A stretch of DNA of 64,000 nucleotides from contig NZ_JAVHUW010000046.1 in assembly GCF_030954495.1 (NCBI RefSeq), positions 1 to 64,000 on the forward strand. The letters are read 5' to 3'. The stretch is from Candidatus Desulfosporosinus nitrosoreducens (lineage in GTDB: Bacteria; Bacillota; Desulfitobacteriia; Desulfitobacteriales; Desulfitobacteriaceae). The position numbers and the translations under genes are program-made. Position 1 is the first letter of the stretch; every line of letters starts with the position of its first letter. The notes under the pieces are model-generated. The model saw only the letters and a list, made by a program, of their open reading frames with translations, was not told where the DNA came from and searched no databases. This document shows positions 9,711-16,641 of this stretch, in pieces.

Positions 9711-10589
9711 CTAATTCCCGAAAGCTTCGTAAGTAAACCCTGTATTTGAATACCAAGCATACATACTGAATCCACTTGAGTTTACTGAAACAGTATTACT
9801 ATATCTCCCGCCATTACTCGTAAACTCAGAAGGACTGACAAAACTGTCCCATTGACAAATTATATAATTGCAATTTATTTGAATACACGTAGGAGTAAAC
9901 CCTAAACCGCTTATCACTGCATAACCACTCGAATTTGTTGTACCGCTTCCAGTCGCATGCCCAGCTTTTCCTGCTCCATTAATAGCAGTTCCCGAAACTC
10001 CCAAAATGCTTTTGCCACTCAGAATATTTGCCGGAATTAAATTTGGATCGGTATACTCTGTCCATGTATTTATTCCATCATAGTAACCGGCCTGCGGTTT
10101 GAAATAGATACTACTACTGCCGCCAGTCGACCATCCTAAAGCGTAACTCTTGCCAGCTCCTAAGCCATTAGGATTAGACGTTGCCATATTAGTGATCCCT
10201 CCAGCGACACCTAAGATATTCTTACCACTTAGAATATTACTTGACACTAAATCAGGTTGTGGTGATTTAACCCAAGAAGTGCCATCATAATAACCAGCGG
10301 GGGGTTGCAAATACGCATTATTATTGGAATCGCCTGCAGATTTTACACCTGCCATTGCACCCGTGGCTAAAAAGTGTAATCCCCCTGATCTATCGGCCAT
10401 TACCCCAGTTATTTGTCCTGCGTCCACAGTGGCCGTTTTACCATTTAATATATTAGCGGCAGTTGCATTACCAAATGTTGAAGATGCCAATACTTTAGTA
10501 ACACTTTCTGATGGAAATAATGTTAAAAAAATAATTAATGCCAGAGTAACTAACACCGATAAACTCATCCAGGTTTTCTTAAATTTCAT
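9711..10589 (-). CDS. Secreted tail-fibre-like repeat protein
   Basis: This is a 292-residue protein with an N-terminal membrane or signal segment (LSVLVTLALIIFLTLF). Its body carries two clear copies and one diverged copy of a unit containing AGYYDG, then NILSGK.ILGV.G. This NI..GK.I.GV.G pattern is typical of tail-fibre-like proteins of Firmicutes phages. The last 80 residues (SGYAVISGLGFTPTCIQ, then a Gly/Ser/Tyr-rich end) resemble a fibre tip domain. Unlike a phage fibre, it has an export signal and no phage structural genes nearby. The start ATG has AGGAT just upstream. It is the first large gene of the secreted-protein island and lies 132 bp ahead of the subtilase. An adhesin or surface-fibre role is the best guess. 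Codon use is AT-rich, like the rest of the island. Confidence 0.75.
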   Translation of the reverse strand: MKFKKTWMSLSVLVTLALIIFLTLFPSESVTKVLASSTFGNATAANILNGKTATVDAGQITGVMADRSGGLHFLATGAMAGVKSAGDSNNNAYLQPPAGYYDGTSWVKSPQPDLVSSNILSGKNILGVAGGITNMATSNPNGLGAGKSYALGWSTGGSSSIYFKPQAGYYDGINTWTEYTDPNLIPANILSGKSILGVSGTAINGAGKAGHATGSGTTNSSGYAVISGLGFTPTCIQINCNYIICQWDSFVSPSEFTSNGGRYSNTVSVNSSGFSMYAWYSNTGFTYEAFGN

Positions 10590-10649
10590 ATCCTACCCAA
10601 TCCCTTCATTATTTTACTTAAAACTCATCACAAAACGCCTTCCGCCTTA

Positions 10650-10712
10650 TTAACTTTTGAAAAACGCACATCCCTTCTGTTTAAACTTAAACTTAAAAAA
10701 TAAGCGCCTCAT
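10650..10712 (-). CDS. Possible 20-residue cationic peptide or leader ORF
   Basis: A strong ribosome site (AGGAGGGATAAA) precedes an ATG at 10712, opening a frame of 20 codons: MRRLFFKFKFKQKGCAFFKS. It is rich in Lys, Arg and Phe. It ends about 60 bp before the start of the tail-fibre-like gene, so it could be a leader peptide, a small cationic product, or chance. Only the ribosome site and the reading frame support it; there is no homology evidence. Confidence 0.35.
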   Translation of the reverse strand: MRRLFFKFKFKQKGCAFFKS

Positions 10713-10973
10713 TTTATCCCTCCTAATCCTAAATAAAATAAATAATAAATCTTATTTATGAGTAAATTAATTACACATAAAGATTTAATCCGCCAAAATT
10801 TTTGCTTTTTATTATAATAATTTTCTTTTTATCCCAAAAAAAGCATACGAATAGAAGAAGCCGACTATAAAGCGAGCCGACTTTAATTTAAAGACTTATA
10901 TCATTTTATTACTTATTAATTAATTAGTATTTATCATTATTTTTAATTCCAGCATTCAATTAACTTTTATTCT

Positions 10974-11113
10974 TTAGTTTACAGCAACAATATTTGCTAT
11001 GCCTATCGAACAACCTTTACAATAAGCATTATTTGAACCTGAAGCTGTATTACCCTAGACAAAGTTATGCCTGTCTTTACTGACCCGGTATTGCAATTAC
11101 CAAATAAATTATT
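10974..11113 (-). pseudogene. Decayed 3' end of a Gly/Asn-rich protein gene
   Basis: Reading the minus strand gives NNLFGNCNTGSVKTGITLS and then, after a one-base shift and a TAG, GNTASGSNNAYCKGCSIGIA followed by NIVAVN and a stop. Both halves share the same Gly/Asn/Ser composition, and the junction lies near 11056. There is no start codon or ribosome site. The simplest reading is a relic of a secreted Gly-rich protein gene broken by a frameshift. It may be only chance, given the low complexity. Confidence 0.3.
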
Positions 11114-11262
11114 TCATTATAGTTACAAATTACTAATAATTATTTAGATAACATAAATTTCCCTTAATCTTCTATGATAATACATTTTATAATCTTTAAT
11201 TAAAGAATAACATCAAACCATTGCATTTTATGTCGAAACTTGTCGTTAAATTGTTTTTAATT

Positions 11263-11303
11263 TTTTACAAATATTCAAATTTATTACATTAATATTTGTA
11301 AAA
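11263..11303. repeat. AT-rich 13-bp inverted repeat
   Basis: TTTTACAAATATT (11263-11275) is matched exactly by its reverse complement at 11291-11303, with a 15-bp spacer. It lies in the AT-rich DNA upstream of the secreted-protein island and could be a regulator site or an extruding hairpin. Confidence 0.55.
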
Positions 11304-11390
11304 TTAAAAGAAACAATAATAATTATACGCATATAAATTATTTAATTTAAAGTTTTCAAAATACTGAGATTCGACAGTTGTAAACACGAG

Positions 11391-11430
11391 AAGTGCCTCA
11401 ATCCCTTGTGATCAAGGGATTGAGGCACTT
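11391..11430. terminator. Perfect 18-bp hairpin downstream of the efflux operon
   Basis: The arm AAGTGCCTCAATCCCTTG (11391-11408) is followed by a TGAT loop and its exact reverse complement (11413-11430). This is a very stable stem between the 3' end of the minus-strand efflux operon and the AT-rich island border. Neither side carries a proper U-tract, so a simple intrinsic terminator is not certain; a repeat-element end is an alternative. Confidence 0.5.
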
Positions 11431-11563
11431 GATAACTCACCAGTGTGTCTACGTTTTTTGACCTCTTCCGGAGAGTACTATTCGTTATTTTAGCGGGCTC
11501 TGAAATTATATGATTATATTCGGCTTCGCAAAAGAGAGAAGGTCCAATGATCCTTCCAACAAA

Positions 11564-12772
11564 TTATGAATGCAAAAACTGTTTATCGGGATAATCAATA
11601 CTTCCATTAACCGCCACTCCTCTTGGAGCCGGTGGTTTTCTGCGCTTCGAGAAAGTCAGGGCAAAGAACAAGCTTACGGCAGCCATAACTAGCAAAACCA
11701 TGATTTTATCGGCGATATAGTCAAACCCCAGGTTTTTGACCGTAACCACCCGGAACCCCTCGGCCATCCAGGTATAGGGCATCAGCTGAACCAGACGGTT
11801 AATGACGGCGGGAATATGAGTACTGGGCCAGGAATAACCGGAAGCGACAAAAATGGGAACCGAGATCAGCATCAGATAACGGGTCACCAGCAAGGAATTG
11901 GGAGTATAGACGGAAATAATAAATCCTGCCGAAACAACGATGAGATCAAAGAGCAGCCCCAGCAGAAGAATCAGAGCTACCGGGCCCTCGATCTTTACCT
12001 GGACGAAGCGCGCGGCGATCCACATTAGCAAGCCGTAATTAAAAAAGTTGGCGATAAAATAAGGCAGAGCTTTGCCGCTGAAGATCTTCCATGATGGAAC
12101 CGCGGCGCTCAGAAACTGAAGCCAGGAATTCTGCTCCTTTTCACGGGTAACCGTCAAACCAATGCCTAAAATTCCAATCTGCTGAAAAATCATCAAAGCC
12201 AGGCCCATAAAGATAAAGGTGGCATAGCTGAACGTCGGGTTATACCAAACCTCCATACTGAAAGAAACCGTATCCATCACGTTGATTATTTCCTGTTGCG
12301 TCATTCCCAGCCCACTGAGGTAGGCGGCAGTGTGATCCGCACTAAAGGTATTGAGAACTTGTTGAAAATACTTGCGTGTATTGAAACCATAAATCAGATT
12401 CGAGCCATCATAAATCGTCAAAATTTGAGTGAGCTGGTGTTGGGACAACTTTTGAGCATAGTCTTTGGGAATCACAACTCCGGCCCGCACCTTGCCGTCT
12501 TTCATTCCCGCCTCTAAATCGGCATAAGTCGCCACTTCCGGGATCACCCGGAAATTCGGGGTATTCTCAAAGGCTGAAATCACCGCCCGGCTTTCCTGAG
12601 AATGATCCAAGTCCACAATCCCCAGGGGCACATGCTGCAGAATAGCGGAGACATAGACCGACCCGAACAAGGAGGCGTAGAGAAGCGGCACAAAAAAGAT
12701 CATCAAAAACAGAACCCGCTCTTTTAATATATGTACAATCTCATAATGAGCGATATTCAGGATCTGCCTCAC
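11564..12772 (-). CDS. ABC-2 type multidrug transporter permease (distal copy)
   Basis: This is a 402-residue membrane protein with the ABC-2 permease layout. It has one N-terminal transmembrane helix (LFLMIFFVPLLYASLFGSVY), a large extracytoplasmic domain of about 150 residues, then about five helices from residue 180 on, including the conserved GYSWP segment in the penultimate membrane region. It is a diverged paralogue of the permease encoded just upstream; both share the PEVEWYNPTF/EEAWFNPTL-like region and GY.WP. The ATG overlaps the stop of the upstream permease by 4 bp (ATGA), a sign of translational coupling. The two permeases probably form a heterodimer driven by the ATPase at 13928-14635. 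The C-terminal tail (KRRKPPAPRG) is basic and cytoplasmic. The substrate is unknown; drugs or envelope-active compounds are likely from the TetR/HlyD context. Confidence 0.88.
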   Translation of the reverse strand: MRQILNIAHYEIVHILKERVLFLMIFFVPLLYASLFGSVYVSAILQHVPLGIVDLDHSQESRAVISAFENTPNFRVIPEVATYADLEAGMKDGKVRAGVVIPKDYAQKLSQHQLTQILTIYDGSNLIYGFNTRKYFQQVLNTFSADHTAAYLSGLGMTQQEIINVMDTVSFSMEVWYNPTFSYATFIFMGLALMIFQQIGILGIGLTVTREKEQNSWLQFLSAAVPSWKIFSGKALPYFIANFFNYGLLMWIAARFVQVKIEGPVALILLLGLLFDLIVVSAGFIISVYTPNSLLVTRYLMLISVPIFVASGYSWPSTHIPAVINRLVQLMPYTWMAEGFRVVTVKNLGFDYIADKIMVLLVMAAVSLFFALTFSKRRKPPAPRGVAVNGSIDYPDKQFLHS

Positions 12773-13935
12773 ATCAATCCCCCCTTAGGAGAAACATCAC
12801 TTAAGATCAGACGGAGAGCTGCCACACTGTAGAAGAGAACGGCCATCAGCCCCAAGGCCAGATAATAGTGACTCATAAACCCCCAACCCGGATTTTTAAA
12901 GGTCAGGTAATTAACACCCTGGAAGAACCAAGTTTGAGGCAGAACCCAAGCCGCGGACTGAAGCCAGTGCGGCATAGCTTCCAAGGGCCAGGTATAGCCG
13001 GAGATCACAAAGGCAGGCAGAGCGATAATCATCCCATAGCGCGAGGCATTGACGGCATTTCGGCCCAGGCTGGACATCATTGTGCCTAAACTGTGCAGGG
13101 TAATGGTAAATAAGAAGGTAAACAGCAGCAAGCCCGGCCAACCGCAGGCCAAAGGGAGCTTAAAGACTACAAAAGCCAGGAAGTACAAAGGCAATACTGC
13201 CAGCATAAACACGCCGATATGCACAAGAGACTTACAGAAAAAAAGTTTGAAGGAGGATATTCCGGAAACCTTAATCTGGAGCCAGCTCCTCAGCCCATTT
13301 TCCCCGATGACCGTCATGCAGGACGCCAGCGTTAAGCACTGCTGCCAGACATTCAAGGCCAAACCTAGCACCATAAAATAAGCGTAATTCAACGTGGGAT
13401 TAAACCAGGCCTCTTCCGGAAAGGCAATAGACTGATAGGCCTCTTGAGCCTGATTGGCCTGAATTCCCTGAGCGATCAACGTTTGAATCCCTACTTGCGC
13501 CCCCAGGGTTCGAGTAATCGTCAATACGGCACTAGAGGCATTCGTGGCATAAGCCATATTCATACCGTCAATCATCACCGCTACCTTCGTTTGACGCTGC
13601 AAAGCCACGTCCTGACCGTAATTGTCCGGAATTACAACCCCAACAATGACCTCGCCCCTCTTGATGGACTCCTCCAGCTCGGCAAAGCTGTCAAAATAAG
13701 CAACCACCTGTAAATTCTGCGTATTCTTCAGCTCCGTGACAACCTGCCGGCTGGCGCTGCTCTTATCCAGGTCCACAACCCCGGTGGAAATATCGCCGAG
13801 GCGCTGGTAACTGTAGACCCCGGCAAAAAGCAGCATTCCCAGCAGCGGCCCGATAAGCAGGATATGGCGCAGGCTCTTATCCCGCCACATATAAAACAGT
13901 TCACGTTCCATAATTGCTCGGCATTGTTTAAGCAT
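12769..13935 (-). CDS. ABC-2 type multidrug transporter permease (proximal copy)
   Basis: This is a membrane permease of about 388 residues. I start it at the ATG at 13935 (MLKQCRAIMERELFYMWRDK) because this aligns with the start of its paralogue. A longer reading frame would extend 24 residues into the ATPase gene with a non-hydrophobic, Gln/Gly/Arg-rich leader. With this start, the first bases ATGCTTAA overlap the ATPase stop by 8 bp. Helix 1 is near residues 19-38, followed by an extracytoplasmic domain and then about five helices after residue 180, with GYTWP in the typical ABC-2 position. It is the first of two permease halves. It probably pairs with the product of 11564-12772 to form the transmembrane channel. 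Confidence 0.85.
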   Translation of the reverse strand: MLKQCRAIMERELFYMWRDKSLRHILLIGPLLGMLLFAGVYSYQRLGDISTGVVDLDKSSASRQVVTELKNTQNLQVVAYFDSFAELEESIKRGEVIVGVVIPDNYGQDVALQRQTKVAVMIDGMNMAYATNASSAVLTITRTLGAQVGIQTLIAQGIQANQAQEAYQSIAFPEEAWFNPTLNYAYFMVLGLALNVWQQCLTLASCMTVIGENGLRSWLQIKVSGISSFKLFFCKSLVHIGVFMLAVLPLYFLAFVVFKLPLACGWPGLLLFTFLFTITLHSLGTMMSSLGRNAVNASRYGMIIALPAFVISGYTWPLEAMPHWLQSAAWVLPQTWFFQGVNYLTFKNPGWGFMSHYYLALGLMAVLFYSVAALRLILSDVSPKGGLM

Positions 13936-14635
13936 GACAACATCCACTCTGTTCTGCGTAAAATTTTTCCTGCCTCTCCCACTCTGTCCGGGCGGCTGCC
14001 AATTCATAAAGACTCAGTTCCCCGTTCTCCAGCCAGGCTACTTTGTCTATATGCTCACAAACTCCAAAATCACTGAAGGTGCTGACACAAGTTCCTCCTC
14101 CAGCCAGGAATTGCTTCAATTCCTTTAGGATAAGGCTGCGGGAATAGAGATCAATGTCCTTAATAATCTCATCGACAATTAATACTTTCGGGCGGTTAAG
14201 CTGGGCACAGGCCAGAGAAAGCCTCTGCAGAGCTCCGATTTCCAAGGCTGCCGCCGGCCTGGACAGGAACTCCTGAAGTTCATAGCGTTCAATCATCTCC
14301 CGGATATTAGCCCGGGGAGCTTTCTTTAAGGCTCCAATAAAATCGAGATTTTCAATCGCCGTCATATCCCGGAACATGCTGCACTCTTGAGTCACAAGCC
14401 CCAAGCTCTGCTTAAACTTCTCGGTTTTTCGGATGTTCCAGCCCAGAATTTCCACCTGTCCCGACGTAAAACGGTCAACCCCCGCTAAACTATGCGCCAG
14501 GGATGTCTTGCCCGCCCCACGGGTGCCAAAGATCCCCAAACATTCTCCGGGCATGACCTCAAAGGATATTCCTTGCAAAAGTGTCTTGCGCCCTATTTTC
14601 TGCACCAGATTATTAACCCTAATGACAGGCTCCAT
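13928..14635 (-). CDS. ABC transporter ATP-binding protein with degenerate signature motif
   Basis: This 235-residue ATPase has a Walker A motif GTRGAGKT near residue 37, a Q-loop (VTQECSMF), and a Walker B VLIVDE with the catalytic Glu present. The signature that should read LSGGQ is IGALQRLSLA, keeping only the Gln and the helix after it. The switch His normally found after the D-loop (STH or similar) is replaced by Ser/Phe (VSTFSDF). These changes suggest weak or regulated ATP hydrolysis, or a partner ATPase elsewhere; no second ATPase is seen in the operon. It overlaps the downstream permease gene and lies 2 bp after the HlyD-like gene. It powers, or once powered, export by the paired ABC-2 permeases. 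Confidence 0.85.
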   Translation of the reverse strand: MEPVIRVNNLVQKIGRKTLLQGISFEVMPGECLGIFGTRGAGKTSLAHSLAGVDRFTSGQVEILGWNIRKTEKFKQSLGLVTQECSMFRDMTAIENLDFIGALKKAPRANIREMIERYELQEFLSRPAAALEIGALQRLSLACAQLNRPKVLIVDEIIKDIDLYSRSLILKELKQFLAGGGTCVSTFSDFGVCEHIDKVAWLENGELSLYELAAARTEWERQEKFYAEQSGCCHA

Positions 14636-14637
14636 CC

Positions 14638-15705
14638 CTATTTAGCCTCCTCTATGATTTTAGCCTGAGCGGTCATTCCCGTCTTCAGGGCTAAATCCTG
14701 ATTCGGCAGATCAATCTTAACCTGGAAACTCTCAAGATCATGCTCGTACTGTTCATTGATCGCCTTTTTTGCGGCAAATTCCCCGGCACCGTTAATCAAA
14801 ACCACCTTGCCCTTAAAGACTCTCCCTGGGAAAGCATCCACAGTTACTTCCGCATCTTGATTCAGATGGACGCGCCCAATTTTAGCCTCGCTTATGTAAA
14901 CATTCACATAAGGGTGTGCTAAATCCGTAATTTCAAAGACAGGAGTACCGGCATTTAACATTTCACCGGCTTGAAGATACTTTTGAGTTATAAAACCGGA
15001 CATGGGAGAAAGCAAATGGGTATCGTTGAGATAAGCGGTGGCTTTTTGCACGGCACCGCCGGCCTGAGTGACAGACCCTTGAGCAGCCTGATATTGTGCC
15101 TGAGCAAGAGTTACGTTGGTCCGGGCGGATAAAGCCTGTTCCAGGGCGGCTTGAGCTTGCTGCAGCTTGCTTTGGGCCAAGTCATAGGCGTTCGTGGCAT
15201 CATCCAAGGTTTTCTGCGGTACGGCCTGGCCGTTAAATAAAGCCGTAGCCCGGTCAAGAGAGGTCTTAGCGTCCTTAACCCCAATCTCAGCCTGAGTCAC
15301 TTGAGCCTGAGCCTGGGTTATCGTGCTCTCCACTTGCTGGCTTGTCAAAGGCACCGCATCCGCCGCCCGCTGTGCCTCTTCCACAGCCGCACTGTAAGCT
15401 CCCTGGGCGGTGACAACATCGGAACCGATTTCCTGACCGTCTAAAGAAGCTATTTCCTGCCCGGCATCTACTTTACCCCCTTCGTCAACAAGAGTTTTCT
15501 CCAGCTTGCCGGGGACTTTAAAGGATGCCATGACTTTCGTTGCTTCAATTGTACCTGTCGCCGTCAGACTCTGCTGCTCATCAGCCAAAGCCACCTGATG
15601 TCGGTAAAAATAACGATTGAAAATAAACAGGCTCCCTCCGATGATTGCCATGAACAAGATAAACACGCCAATTTTTTTGAAATTGATTTTCGCTAAGGCA
15701 TCCAC
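14638..15705 (-). CDS. HlyD/EmrA-type membrane fusion protein of ABC efflux system
   Basis: I start this at the GTG at 15705, which has AGGAGG nine bases upstream; an ATG at 15744 would lie inside the preceding gene with no ribosome site. The product has about 355 residues. It has one N-terminal membrane anchor (IGVFILFMAIIGGSLFIF), a biotinyl-lipoyl half (VPGKLEKTLVDEGGKVDAGQ), and a long Ala/Gln-rich coiled-coil hairpin (about residues 90-220). The second lipoyl half follows (LSPMSGFITQKYLQAGEMLN), then a beta-barrel domain. This is the YbhG/HlyD_D23 adaptor architecture. Gram-positive members sit on the outer face of the membrane and assist ABC-2 exporters. Gaps of 16 bp to tetR and 2 bp to the ATPase place it in the same operon. 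Confidence 0.88.
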   Translation of the reverse strand: MDALAKINFKKIGVFILFMAIIGGSLFIFNRYFYRHQVALADEQQSLTATGTIEATKVMASFKVPGKLEKTLVDEGGKVDAGQEIASLDGQEIGSDVVTAQGAYSAAVEEAQRAADAVPLTSQQVESTITQAQAQVTQAEIGVKDAKTSLDRATALFNGQAVPQKTLDDATNAYDLAQSKLQQAQAALEQALSARTNVTLAQAQYQAAQGSVTQAGGAVQKATAYLNDTHLLSPMSGFITQKYLQAGEMLNAGTPVFEITDLAHPYVNVYISEAKIGRVHLNQDAEVTVDAFPGRVFKGKVVLINGAGEFAAKKAINEQYEHDLESFQVKIDLPNQDLALKTGMTAQAKIIEEAK

Positions 15706-15721
15706 GACTTTCTTCCTCCTC

Positions 15722-16374
15722 TTAAGACATAAAAATCCCATCAAAAATTAACCCCAAGATGTGCTGCAAGCGAGCTTCGAGCATCTTCTCCGACAGCATA
15801 TCCTCCTGCCAAAGCGGCTGAACAATCTCACGCCGGTTGAAATAGACGAGGCATAGGGCCTGAACACTAAGAATCACTTGCCGGATATCAATATCCGGCC
15901 GAATAAACTTCCGCTTGATCCCATCCTTGATAATGCCGTCAAACTCCAGCTCCACCAATTCAAAGAATTGAGGAATCACCTTTTTGGCAAATCGGCCGCC
16001 ATTAAGCGCTTCCCAACTGATCAGACGCACAAAGGCCTCATTGTTAGCCAAAAAATAGAAGTAAGCCCGAATCGCCCGGGTTACATTCTCTTTTGGATCA
16101 TCCGCCAGAACGAAGGCATTTTTGCTCATCGTGTAGATTTTATCGTAGTTGAAACGCAAGACTTCGGTATAGAGATCTTCCTTGCTGCCATAATAATGGT
16201 AAAGCATCCGTTTATTGATTCCCGCATCCTCAGCAATCTCATCAATCCGCGATCCATCAAGCCCCTTCTCGGCAAAGATCTTGGTCGCTGAATTTAAGAT
16301 CCGTCCGCGGCTTTCTTCCGAGCGTTGTTCCCGACCATCCCCCTTTTTTGCTGTTGGTTTTCAAAGTTTTGCAT
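15722..16374 (-). CDS. TetR-family repressor of the efflux operon, frame interrupted near the 5' end
   Basis: From 16207 downstream the frame encodes the end of the recognition helix (MLYHYYGSKEDLY) and a TetR ligand domain, but this piece alone lacks the DNA-binding start. Reading upstream in the same frame yields a perfect TetR helix-turn-helix: RILNSATKIFAEKGLDGSR, then IDEIAEDAGINKR. There is no start codon in that frame before a TGA. A well-placed ATG with GGGAGG six bases upstream sits at 16374 in another frame (MQNFENQQQK) and would join the TetR frame if one base were added in an A6G5 run (T6 on the plus strand, 16344-16349). So the gene is either frameshifted by mutation or sequence error, or needs slippage. 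Full product would be about 217 residues. It is first in the efflux operon and sits beside its own operator-like palindrome. Confidence 0.8.
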
Positions 16375-16402
16375 ATGCTGCCTCCCGGTTAAGTAAAAGT
16401 AT

Positions 16403-16463
16403 GTAACTAGTTAGTTACTTTTCTTTATAAGCTATTGTAAAGTTTATATGATTATGCTGTCAA
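16403..16463 (-). promoter_or_regulatory. tetR-efflux promoter and operator
   Basis: On the minus strand a consensus -35 (TTGACA, 16458-16463) and -10 (TACAAT, 16434-16439) are separated by 18 bp. Just downstream lies GTAACTAGTTAGTTAC (16403-16418): 7-bp inverted arms around a 2-bp centre, typical of a TetR operator. A further half site TAGTTAC is at 16481-16487, upstream of the -35. Autorepression by the adjacent TetR is inferred. Confidence 0.75.
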
Positions 16464-16582
16464 GGAAATTTTTCATCAATTAGTTACTCCGCTTTCTTCA
16501 CTGATCCTCACCTCACTCACGGACCCTTAAACCCCAACACGCACAATTCCGGAAATGAAACCTTTGCCAAACCTGAGAAAAT

Positions 16583-16601
16583 AAAAAGAGGCTGAAGCCT
16601 C
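16583..16601 (-). terminator. Terminator after the RNase G gene
   Basis: The hairpin GAGGC-TGA(A)-GCCTC at 16588-16601 is flanked on the minus strand by TTTTTAT. It lies about 40 bp past the RNase G stop and can act in both directions because both flanks are A/T runs. Confidence 0.7.
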
Positions 16602-16641
16602 ATTTTTATTCGGGAAACCTATTAATGCGCAGGCAGCCTGA

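Larger units (their letters stand above)
10713..11563. other. AT-rich intergenic region upstream of the secreted-protein island
   Basis: About 850 bp with no intact gene. It is far more AT-rich than the efflux operon to its right. It holds a probable gene relic (10974-11113), a 13-bp AT-rich inverted repeat (11263-11303) and an 18-bp perfect hairpin (11391-11430). The promoter of the island presumably lies here, but I cannot place it with confidence because the whole stretch is TA-rich. Confidence 0.6.

Noticed and set aside
1..10589. Prophage
   Set aside because: Only one tail-fibre-like protein is seen, with an export signal; there is no terminase, capsid, portal, integrase or lysis gene.
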